A DNA stretch of 64,000 nt. Source: Phascolarctos cinereus (taxonomy: Eukaryota; Chordata; Mammalia; Diprotodontia; Phascolarctidae). The number at the start of each line of letters is the position of its first letter. The first letter of the stretch is position 1. Under the pieces are notes generated by a model. That model searched no databases, was not told the origin of the DNA, and was given only the letters and a program-made list of their open reading frames with translations. The stretch spans positions 1,488,001 to 1,552,000 of the forward strand of contig NW_018344253.1 of the NCBI RefSeq assembly GCF_002099425.1, written 5' to 3'. Below are positions 1-10,200 of this stretch, piece after piece. A program made the position numbers and the translations under genes.

Positions 1-333
1 TCACAGATCTAGTAGTTTCCATACCAAACATAGATATATTCCAAACTATTCCCCTAGGAACAAATTGAGCAGAGTGAGTAATATTTTCTAACTTAACACA
101 ATAATCTATAAAGTCTACATTAATTCCAAAACATATTGGGGGTGTGCCAGTTTTGCCTTTAAAATTGTATCCTAAAACATCCTTCATTTCTAAGTCTTTA
201 ATTCTCCAATCCCTTTGTCCAAAAATTTCTGCCGCTTGTCCTGCGGGTATAATGTCAATAACTGGATCATCCCAGTGAGTAATCTCAGCCACGGGGGTTG
301 TTAATGTATGACCAAAGCTGTAAAGTCTTTGCT
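1..333 (-). pseudogene. env: ERV env beginning (cut by window edge)
   Basis: Downstream of integrase on the minus strand the sequence stays largely open, with a stretch reading THSAQFVPRGIVWNIS. This is the position of an envelope surface subunit. The rest of env and the 3' LTR lie outside the window, and identity rests mostly on position. Confidence 0.5.
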
Positions 334-2955
334 TCAATAGTCATTGTTTGTAACAGCATCATCAGTTGCAGCAGCCATCCTGCCGAGCTTGCTCCTCACC
401 GTCGCCTCCGGCGCTGCTTCTGTTTTCTTATGTCCTTTTTCCTCTTTGGTATTTGAAGTTTCTGAAACCTCCGGGTCATCTCTGAGACAGATTCTGATGT
501 TACGTTCAGGGATCCATATTGGTCCTTCTGCACCATCTGGAAAGACAGAAGCATACCCTCGTCCCCAGGTCAATAATCTATCTGGTCCAAACCAATGATT
601 GGTTTTTGGGTCCTTCCACATGACTCTTTTTTGAGTCTTTTGTTCCTCATAATTACTCCCTTTATGTAATCTAAAGTGTTTTTCAGCTGGGGTACAGCCT
701 TCTCTATCAGGAGTAAGAAAATTTAAAGCATATACTGCTTGAGCCAATTGTCTTCGTGGCCTACCCCTGGCTTCTCCCCCTTTTGCTTTTGAAGAAATGT
801 TTTAAGAGATCTATTTTTCCTTTCCACAATTGCTTGACCGGTAGGATTATAAGGAATCCCGGTAATGTGGTGAATATGAAATGTAAGACAGAACGTACGA
901 AATGCATGAGAAACATAAGCAGGGCCATTATCAGTTTTTAAAACTGAGGGCACACCAGAAATAGAAAAGCAATGAAGCATATGATCTATGACATTTTGTA
1001 CTGCTTCCCCTGCTTGTGCAGTAGCCATAGTGAAGGAAGAATAAGTATCAACTGTTACATGAATAAATTGTAACTTTGCAAAACTGCTGTAATGAGTAAC
1101 ATCCATTTGCCAAATTTCTCCTGAATATAATCCGCGTGGATTAACAGCCATTTTATATGGTGTGGGTATATAAGGAAGACATTTACAGCAGGATTTTACT
1201 ATCTGTCGAGCCTGTTCTCTAGTAATCCCAAATTGTTTCCTTAACATAGAGGCAGACTGATGAAATTTGTCATGTGATTCCTTAGCTTCCTCAACAGACA
1301 ACATTAACAGGGTTGGTCTAGTGAGGTCATCAGCTATCTGATTCCCATGTGTAATAGGTCCTGGAAGCTCCGTATGTGAAGGAACATGTGTACAATATAC
1401 TGGGGAAGTTCGTTCCCGAATAGTTTTTTGTAACATCATAAAAAGTTGCAATATATTATAATTAGATGACACTTTAATTTGAGCAGTTTCTATGTTATTA
1501 ACCATTCCTACTGCATATTTACTGTCTGAAAATATATTAAGAGGACCAGAATATCTTTGTAGTACTAATATTATAGCATAAATTTCATTTTGTTGTGTAG
1601 AATCAAATGGTGTATGTGCTGCATATCTCTCATCAGGGGGAATAAAATATGTTGAAATGTGATGAGAGGAAGCGTCAGTAAAGGCACAGAGTGCTCCCAC
1701 TATGGGATCCTTTTGCACTATCGTGTTAATAATCCACTGATGTTTCCTGGCAAATTGTAAAATTGGGTATTGGTATGTATTATCTATTTCCCCTTGAAAA
1801 ATAGTAAGAAGCACCTGCCAAGAATGGTCTTGACTGAGCAATTCCTCTATTTTTTTTTATCATAAGGTTGATGTATAATACTAGGGGCATTTCCAACTAA
1901 TTGTAATATTCTTTTGCAGGCTTTCTTAGCCAAGTCTGCTACCATAGAAGGATATGTTTGAAGGGTATATTTCGGCTGTGAAGGCCGAAAAACCCACTCC
2001 AGTAACTTGTCTTTCTGATGTATACATCCAAAAGGTATATCTGGGGTATCTAATATTGTAACTTCTAAAGGCACACCAGATTCTATGCGATGAGCCATTG
2101 CAGTTTCAATTGATTCTTGTATTTTTTCTAATTGCTGTTTTGCTTTTGTAGTAAGTGTTCTAGGAGATGTAGGATCAGGGTCGCCTCTAAGAATATCATA
2201 TAGATCCTTTAATTCATGAGTCCCTATTTTTAAATAAGATCTGATCCAATTAATGTCTCCTAGGAGTTTCTGAAAATCATTTAATGTTTTTAGTTTATCT
2301 TGTCTAATACATATCTTTTGAGGCTGAATTTCTTTCATCCCTACTAATTGTCCTAAGTAGAGTAAGGAGGTACCTTTCGAATCTTTTCAGGTGCAGTCTC
2401 TAAACCATGGTCTCTAAGAGCGGTAAACATGTCCTGCATAATACCAGCTAATTGTTTTTTGTGGATGCCATTCACATAATGAATTATGTATGCTTGGGGG
2501 TATTTTTTCCTGATGGGATCTATAGCATCTGCTACATATTGCTGACACATGGTGGGGCTATTCTTCATCCCTTGAGGAAGCACCTTCCACTGATATCTTT
2601 GGTAAGGTTGTTTCAAATTTTCTGATGGTAATGAGAATGCAAAGTATTTACAATCTTCTGCTCTAAGAGGTATAGTATAAAAACAATCTTTCAAGTCAAT
2701 TACCCACAAAGGCCAGTCTGCTGGGATAGCAATCACAGAAGGCAGCCCTGGCTGTAAGGTTCCCATAGTTATCATACGAGCATTAACTCGTCTGAGATCT
2801 GTTAACATTCTCCATTTACCTGATTTTTTCTTAATAGCAAATATAGGAGAATTCCATGGACTAGTGGAAAATTCTATATGACCTGCTGCCAATTGTCTGG
2901 TTATAATATCTCGAAGAGCCTTAATTTTTTCTAGACTAAGGGGCCACTGGTCCAC
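334..2955 (-). pseudogene. pol: ERV pol region (RT, RNase H, integrase)
   Basis: Several open blocks on the minus strand carry reverse transcriptase (WPLSLEKIKALRDII opening, then KKKSGKWRMLTDLR), thumb/connection, RNase H, and integrase. The integrase blocks include WQMDVTHY, KTDNGPAYVS and YNPTGQAIVERKNRSLK, and the C-terminal block ends with WIPERNIRI. The order is standard for a retrovirus. The region is interrupted and is described only as a fossil. Confidence 0.9.
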
Positions 2956-3029
2956 CCATATGGGGGGCCCTTCTTTCCATGTTATCTTAGGAACCTGTAC
3001 TGTTCTTTTCTTTTCGACCGTGACCCCTA

Positions 3030-3602
3030 CTAAAAATTTTTGCTACTTACAGTAACATTCATATGTTTCAATAAATCTCTTCCCCAGAGGCAGTATGGAA
3101 GGTGTGGCAATACATATGGTCTAAATCTCCCTTGCTGCCCCTCCACTCTCCAAGTAAGCCATGCCGCGCTTTGTGCAGGAGCGGCTATTTCTCCTATTCC
3201 CTGTAACATCACATTTCCTTGATCTAGTGGCCAGTTTCTAGGCCAAGCCCGTAAGGTGACAACTGACTTATCAGCTCCAGTGTCTATTAACCCTTCAAAT
3301 TCTTTTCCTTGTATCTCTATTTTTAGAGTTGGTCTGGCATCTGTGATAGTTCTATGCCAAAACAGTCCTGTGCTACCAAATCCTTCTGTCCCCCTTACCT
3401 TTTTTGTCATATTCCCCAGTTTTTTATAATCCATTACAATCATTTGTGCTATTCTTTCCCCTTTTTGAATGACAAAACGACAACGAGGAAAAGCATAAAC
3501 CATAACCTCAATTTCTCCAGTGTAATCAGAGTCCACCACTCCAGGAATGACCATGAGTCCCCTAAGTGTCTGGGAACTACGGCCTAAGATTAAACCCACC
3601 AT
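3030..3602 (-). pseudogene. pro: ERV dUTPase-protease region
   Basis: A 190-codon minus-strand block has a dUTPase C-terminal part (GVVDSDYTGEIEVM) followed by an aspartic protease with LIDTGADKS and a downstream GRDLL motif. A dUTPase joined to the protease is characteristic of betaretroviruses; in that family this block is reached by ribosomal frameshifting from gag. It is part of the broken provirus. Confidence 0.9.
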
Positions 3603-3818
3603 CCCTGGGGGTAATGGACCATGTACTCCAGTGGGAATACGTACAACTTCATCTCCAATGTTTTTATCAAGAGTGGAACTTAAATCTAATCCGGCACTAC
3701 CTGGGGTGGCATGAATAAGGTCTAATATTGTGAGTCTTGTGGGCAGGAGCAGGGACTGGTTGAATCAATGACAGCGCTGCTCCTATTGTTTGGCGGGCGG
3801 AGCGGGCCCTCCGGGGGT

Positions 3819-5338
3819 TTAAAGGCTGTCCATTAACATCTGAAGTAGATCTACATAATGAAGCCCAATGATTTCCTCTTTGACACCTAGGACAAGGAGT
3901 AGTAGGGGGCTGAGACGTGTCTTCCTAAGATCCCTACAATCCTTTTTTATATGGCCAGGCCTTCCACAATTAAAACATTTTAACCTTCTCAGGTCCCTCT
4001 GATTGTTAGGAAAGGCAGCTGCTAGCATTTCTGCTTGGGCTGCTGCCATAGCCTGTACCTGAAATTGCGTGGTCCCTACACTCTCACACCGCTGAATCAT
4101 TTCTGTAATATCCATATTGGACTTGCCGCCTTGTAAGGCTTTTTTACAATCAGCATTAGCATTTTCACAGGCCAATTTTTGAAGGAGTATTTCAGCTGCT
4201 TTTGAATCAGAAATGCTCCTTTGTATGGCTTGCGTAAGTCGGGCTACAAAATCTGGGAAAGTTTCTTGGGGGCCTTGCTTTATCTGAGTATACGAGGCTC
4301 CCCTATCTTGTTTCCCAGGAACCTTTAACCATGCCGCCCGTGCAGCCTTCGTAATTTGTTCATATGCTACAAGTGGATAATCTAGCTGTTGCTGCAGTGC
4401 AGTAAACATTCCTGTCCCTGTGAGCTGCTCCAAAGAAACAGGAATCAATGTTCTTGTATTGTATCCTGCCTGCTCTTGGCATTGCTCAATAAATTCTGAT
4501 TTCCATATTAGATAATCTCCTGGCTCCAAACATGTTTTTGCTAATGAATACCAATCATATGGGGCCATGGCTGTATTAGCTATTGAATCTAATAAAGTTT
4601 GTACATAGGGACTGTTTGGCCCATATTGTACTGAGGCTTGTTTTAATTCTCTTAAAACTTTGAATTCAAAATTCCTATGTTCCCTAATCATCTGTCCAGG
4701 ATTATCTGGATTCTCTTCTTCATATAGTGGAAACATCATGCTTTTTGGGATAGCTAATTTTAAGTCCATAGGCACTTCTTCCCCTCTGCTTTCTGCCCTT
4801 TGTATTGTCTCTTCTAACAAGCCCTTACATATTAACTTTCTCCCAGGCTGTTGTTTAACTGAAGGTAAATACACATCTTTCTGTTGCTTAGGGGAATGCA
4901 CATTTCTCTGTTGTATAACAGAATACACATCTTCCCTCTCCTCTTCAACTATGCTCAATTGTTCCTCAAAGGCTTTATGCATTTCTTCTTCCTCATCTGT
5001 TCCTACCCCCTTATCTGCCCGTATCACTTTCTCAGCCACTAGTACTTTATCCGGGGCGTAAGACATATTTTTAGCACATTCCACATTAAAAAGGTAGCAA
5101 TCGAGAATGCACCAGGGCCCTCTTCTCTGTAATATTCTCTTAGTTGCTTGCCTACAATCTCCCATTTCTCTAAATCAATTGTCCCTTCTGGTGGAAACCA
5201 TGGGCAGCATTTTTCTATAACTTCTAAAAATTCCTGTAACTGACTGTTTGGAATAACTAAACCTTTTTCTTTCACTATTTTCTTTAGTAATCTTAGGTAA
5301 TACTCTCTATCTCTTTTTCCACTTTGTACTTGACCCAT
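3819..5338 (-). pseudogene. gag: ERV gag region (matrix, capsid, nucleocapsid)
   Basis: The minus strand begins with an MGQVQ-type start, typical of a myristoylated matrix protein. It continues into a capsid-like region ending in at least one CCHC zinc knuckle (CFNCGRPGHIKKDC). This is the structural polyprotein region of the fossil ERV, and the block is not one intact gene. A short proline/arginine-rich stretch follows toward the protease block. Confidence 0.9.
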
Positions 5339-5664
5339 ACTTTTGATCTTAAGGGCGCCTCTTAAGATCGAAAGTATATATGTGGGCCTTTCCAAAGCGA
5401 CACTATATCTTATGCTCTAAATACCGAGCCTGTTTCTAAACTTTTTTCTAATCAATTTTTTTTTTTATAATCTCCCACGTAAGCCTGGTGATTTTCCCCC
5501 TCTTAATCCTATTATTTCTATGGGGAAACCTGTAATGACCCTCGTTCCTTTTTACCTTAGTACCGTGGCGTTGAGCCACTTCAGGACCTTGTTTCCTGGT
5601 GTAGTGACCAGCAAGGATTTCTTCCTCCGGAGCGTTCAAGGAACCGACCTCACTCTGACTTTTA

Positions 5665-5682
5665 GTCCCTGTTCAGGTGCCA
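5665..5682 (-). other. Retroviral primer binding site, tRNA-Lys type
   Basis: The minus strand reads TGGCACCTGAACAGGGAC, three bases inside the LTR. It differs at two positions from the tRNA-Lys3 primer site used by MMTV and lentiviruses (sequence recalled, not searched). The position and match mark the LTR boundary. Confidence 0.85.
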
Positions 5683-5685
5683 AAA

Positions 5686-6147
5686 TGTTGCCCGCAACCA
5701 GATTGTACACCGAACGGAGAGGCGTGAAATAACTTATGACATGGGCCAGGCGGAGTAGAATTACTGACTCAGTTTATTCATCTGAGGGCACAGAACATAT
5801 AGGGAAGATCTAGCCTAACTTCAAAGAGTCCTCCCCGTGAGATACTCCCCAGAACATCTGCTGAGGATGTAACAATCATGAATTTCCTCCTTATCAGGGT
5901 TCCTAGATTGGGCTGTAGATTCCAAGGTTTTCCCAGGCGCCTAGGCGCCACCTGCATAGAGGAGTAAATATGTAAACCTAAGGTTCAAAGAGAGAGAAGG
6001 GATGTCTCAGAGACCTGTTTATCAGGAAGGAATTTGGGGAGCCGTACCACTTAATCCCCGAGCCCTTTGGGGTAAAAGCCTGAGCAGAGGTCAAACTCTG
6101 CCTTGGATCTTAAACCCTTATCAGACTCTTAAGATCGGCCCTCAACA
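5686..6147 (-). repeat. 5' LTR of the class II ERV
   Basis: This 462-bp block is bounded by TGTTG at one end and CAACA at the other, a perfect 5-bp terminal inverted repeat of the TG...CA type. It lies directly outside the primer binding site. A minus-strand AATAAA (5773-5778) sits where an R/U5 polyadenylation signal is expected, and a 14-bp palindrome GGCGCCTAGGCGCC lies at 5936-5949. The bases just outside (6148 on) start an ATGATG-rich tract; the matching target duplication would be left of the window. Confidence 0.9.
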
Positions 6148-6465
6148 ATGATGGTGATTATGATGATGAAGATGATGATGATGATAGTGGTGGTGGTGGT
6201 AGTGATGGCTAGTATTTATGTAACCCTTTTAAGTTTGCAAAGCTCTTTACACATGTTATCTCATTTGATTCTCACAACAGCACTGAGAAGCAGGTGCTAT
6301 TATCATCCCCATTTTACAGTTTATGAAAACAAGGCAGGGAGAGATTAAGTGACTTGCCCAAGGTCATACAGCTAGTAAGTATCCAGGGCAGGGTTTGAGC
6401 TTGGGTCTTCCTCACTGACTCCAGATCCAGTGTTCTATTCTCTATGTCACCTAGATGCCTCATTC
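6148..6465 (+). mobile_element. MIR SINE preceded by (GAT)n-like tract
   Basis: An imperfect ATG/GGT trinucleotide tract (6148-6209) abuts the ERV end. It runs into a near full-length MIR: 'ctctttacacatgttatctc', the 'ttacagtttatgaaaac' core, 'aagtgacttgcccaaggtca' and a '...cacctagatgcctc' end. This is an ancient CORE-SINE in plus orientation. Confidence 0.8.
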
Positions 6466-6517
6466 ATGTACCACAGCTTGTTTAGCTATTCCCCAGTGAA
6501 TGGGCATCTACTTTGTT
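6466..6517 (-). mobile_element. L1 ORF2 scrap
   Basis: 'accacagcttgtttagctat...gaatgggcatc' matches the antisense of the L1 ORF2 3' region, which is also present near 53330 in this window. Only about 50 bases remain, and it is cut by the next SINE. Confidence 0.5.
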
Positions 6518-6531
6518 TGGCCTAGACTTTT

Positions 6532-6676
6532 TTTTTAAATAGGCAATTGGGGTTAAGTGACTTGCCCAGGGTCACACAGCTAGTAAAGGTCAAGTGTTTG
6601 GTCCGAGGGTGGATTTGAAATAAGGTCCTCCTGACTTCAGGGCCGGTGCTCTATCCACTGCGCCACCTAGCTGCCC
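6532..6676 (-). mobile_element. tRNA-related marsupial SINE (short type)
   Basis: Antisense copy with T-rich tail at the left and '...cacctagctgccc' at the right. It is flanked by a perfect 14-bp target duplication TGGCCTAGACTTTT (6518-6531 and 6677-6690), so the ends are exact. Confidence 0.93.
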
Positions 6677-6726
6677 TGGCCTAGACTTTTAAGACTGTTC
6701 TTAGGACAGGGCTGGCCTGCCTGCCA

Positions 6727-6974
6727 GGGGCAGCTAGGTGGCACAGTATGTGGAATGCTAGGCCTAGAGTCAGAAAGACCTGAATTGAGATCTGGTCTCA
6801 GACATTTACTAGCTGTGTGACCCTGGGCAAGTCACTTAACCCTGTTTGCTTCAGTTTCCTCATCTGTAAAACGAACTGGAGAAAGAGATGGCAAACCACT
6901 CCAGTATGTTTGCCAAGAAAAGCCCAAATGGAGTCACAGAGAATCGAACACAACTGAAAAATGAATAACAGCAA
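6727..6974 (+). mobile_element. tRNA-related marsupial SINE (long type)
   Basis: Starts GGGGCAGCTAGGTGG. It includes 'ctagctgtgtgaccctgggc' and the long-type 3' part 'cactccagtatgtttgccaa' through 'actgaaaaatgaataacagc'. Confidence 0.88.
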
Positions 6975-7218
6975 GGTCTCTAGAAGCAGTGAGATGAAGT
7001 AGGTGACTCTTAAAGGCCCTGCCCAGCCCTAGGAGTCAAGGATGCCATGCAAGTTAGAACCAAGTTGGTTAGCTGGATCAGTGGCTATTAGAGGACACAA
7101 AAGGTTGAAGCACCATAATCATTTTTTGAGTATCTGTTGTTTTGAACATATGTAACAAAATGCTGTAACCCGTTGGTAACTAGGACTGACATCTTCTGCC
7201 CTCTATTCCATCCTCTAG

Positions 7219-7296
7219 GACCACCTTCTGAGATTCTGCCACTGGTCCAAGCTGCCCCCGATGCCCAGTCTGAGGATGTACAGAAGACTGAACCAG
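7219..7296 (+). CDS. ABCC10: ABCC10 exon A (linker after NBD1)
   Basis: 78 bp between ctctag and gtgtgc. In the frame set by the next exon it reads [19 protein letters not shown]. This matches the linker between NBD1 and TMD2 in human ABCC10. The exon enters with two bases of a split codon and leaves with one. Confidence 0.9.
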
Positions 7297-10200
7297 GTGT
7301 GCCTTTCCACAGTCACCCCATATTTCCTTCTCTCTTTAACTTCCATGCTTAATATTGCTGAGATTTTTAGACACTGGCCTAAATACACATCCCCTTCTCT
7401 TCCCTTCCTCACGGTCATCCCCCTACCATAAGTCCTCTGAGTGTGATTCCACATCTTCTCCTTGTACATCATTGTAGCAGCAGCCTTAGAGGCATGGAAG
7501 CCGGAGAAAGAGAGTGAGGAGTCTAAGGAGGTGGGTCCAACCTCCAGCCGCCTACTCCAGGAAGAAAGAAAGAAAGAAGGGGCTGTGGCCTTCCAGGTGT
7601 ACCAGGCTTACTGGAAAGCTGTGGGTGGGTGTCTCTCCCTGGCCATCCTCTTCTTCTTGCTTCTCATGCAAGGTAAGAGCATATTTATGAACCCCCAGCT
7701 ATCTTTATTCTTTTGCCCCTCCCTTTGTCCATCATCCACACCACTTGGGCTGGGCAGTCTCAGCTGTAGGATCCCTATCTATTGGGATGCTCACTGCCCT
7801 CCTTGAGAGGCCTGTATACATGGAATTGCATTCTCTCTCGCTCCAGGGGCTCAAGGAAGTGACCATGAGTGACACACTTCTCTCTCTAGTCCAGGGCTTC
7901 TTAAAAACTTTTTCCACTAGCCACACCTTCATGCTTCTTAAACTGTGGGTCATGACCCACAGTTTAAGAAGAGCTGCTTTCTTCCTCTGACCGTTGGATT
8001 ATTGGATTTAGAACTAAAAGGAGCCCAGTGAATGAATGAATAAGGATTTATTAAACGCAAACTGTGTGAATGAATGGATAAAGAAGCATTTATTTGGCAT
8101 TTACTATGTGAATACCAATAGAACATTAATTAGGAGAGACAGCTCATAAAACTCTGAGCTGAAGCTCATAAGAAGACCTGTAGGGCTGAGCAGAACCAGG
8201 AGAACATTGTACACAGTAACAGTTACATTATGGGATGACTGACTTTGATAGACTTAGCTCCTCACAGCAACGCAAAGATCTAAGACAGCTCCAAAAGATT
8301 CATGATGGAAATTGCTATCCACACCCACAGAAAAAAATATGGAGTCTGAATGCAGGTAGAAGCATATTATTTGCTCTCCTTTTCCTTTGTTGTTTTGTTT
8401 TATTACTTCATTCTTGTGGTTCCTCCCATTAGTTTTAATTCTTCTTTACATCATGACTAATGGGAAAATATACTTAACATGAATGTCTATGTAGAGCCTA
8501 TAACAGATTATATGCCGTCTTGGAGGAGGGAGAAGAAGTGGGAGGGGGAGAAAATTTAAAACTCAAAATCTTATGGAAGTGAATGTTGAAACCTACAAAT
8601 AAATAAATTTTTTTTTAAAGTCCTATAGGGACTAGAATAGAGAACCAGTCCTGGAGTCAGGAGGAGCTGAGTTCAGATGTAATCTCAGACATTTCATACT
8701 TACTAGCTGTTTGACCCTAGCCAAATCACTTAACCCCAGTTGCCTTGCCCAAAAAAGAAGAAGAAGTCTTATAGGTGCAGTGGTGAGGGAGGATGGCAAG
8801 GTCCTAGGGTCTTTCGGTTATGTCATTAGGTCAGATGATCCCAGGGCCTGGTATCTACTGGACACAGAGGCAAGGCAGATGGTAAAGCCTGGAGAACTTT
8901 GGGAGGTAGTAGCAGGGCAGTCGGTAAGGCCTGGTGGTCCTCCCTCTCACCAGAAGGAGAACTCGATGGGTTCTGAGCTGTTGACAGGGTGAGAAAGGGG
9001 AAGCAGGGTGCCTTCAGTGGTCACAAGTGTTCCCACATCTCAGGTAGACCTGGATGCTGGGGCTGGGGGTGGAGGTAGAAGTGGGCAAGGATGCCCCTGT
9101 GATGGCAGGTCTTCTTACCTCATAGGCAACTAGGTGGCATAGTGGATAGAGTATTGGGTCTCGAATCAGGAAGATCTGAGTTCAAATCCAGCCTTAGACA
9201 CTTCCTAGCTATGTGACCCTGGCAAGTCACTTCACCTCTGCCTGCCTCAGTTTCCCCATTATATTATCTATATATAATATATTAATGTAATCCCATGCCA
9301 CAATCATATATTATAATATATATTATATAGATATTATATTAGTCATGTATATTATTTAATAAGAATAAGTTATTATGGACAATAACACTCATCTCACAGG
9401 GTTCTTGTGAGGATCAAATGAGATCATAATTGTAAAGCACTTAGCACAGTGCCTGGCATAGTGGGCACTTAATAGAAGTTTCTTCCCTTCCTTCCACTTT
9501 CTTCTGTGCCAGCTGTGCCAAGATCTACTTGGATTTGCAAAGCAGGTCATCTGTTCCAGTCTCCTCATTTTGCAAATGAGGAAACTGAGGCCCAAAGAAT
9601 TAAGTGACTTGTCAGAGCTCATACAGCAGTAGTCAGTGGCAGAGTCGGGAGTTAGTCTAACTCTATGAATGCCCTTTCCATTACACTCTAATGCCTCTTT
9701 GCGTGGAAGACAGGGATACTAATGCATGCACTATCGGAGGGTTGCCAAGAGTGAAATGTTTGTATGACTTAAAGGACTACCAGAAAGTCAGTTATGTTGC
9801 TATTCTTATTAGACTCTGTGGAAGAGAGAGGCGGTTTCCTTGGCCTTGAGCCCCGGCTCAGAACCTATCAGGGAGATGGGGAGGAGAGCCTTTCCAGGAT
9901 TTGGCTTGCTGTGCAGGCCCTTGCTCTCCTAAGTCTTCCTCTTATTTCTTACATTTGGGCCTGTTCCCTGCTTCTCCCAGAGTGGCACACAGGGCCACGG
10001 AGGAGGTGCATCATGAGAGGATGAGGAGGCAGGCCAATAGGATGGAGAGGAGCTGGAGGCCTGTGGTGGCAAGGGACTAGAGCCGTCAAGGAGGCCGAGG
10101 GGTGGTAAGGAGGGGGCTGAGGGATGGGGAGGAGTGAAGGATGAAAGGAAAATGCAGATGACAGTTGGGTGCCTCTTCTTTCCCCTCTTTCCTCATCCTC

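Larger units (their letters stand above)
1..6147 (-). mobile_element. Betaretrovirus-like endogenous retrovirus (class II ERV), partial, broken
   Basis: An endogenous retrovirus fossil lies on the minus strand, antisense to ABCC10 and within one of its introns. From right to left it shows an LTR, a lysine-tRNA-type primer binding site, gag, a dUTPase-protease block, pol (reverse transcriptase, RNase H, integrase) and the beginning of env, where the window ends. The dUTPase fused ahead of the protease and the lysine-type primer site point to the betaretrovirus/class II group. The reading blocks are long but interrupted in a handful of places, so it is a broken copy. Long open blocks and sharp LTR ends suggest a fairly young insertion (inference). 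The second LTR lies beyond position 1, so LTR-to-LTR age cannot be judged here. Confidence 0.95.
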
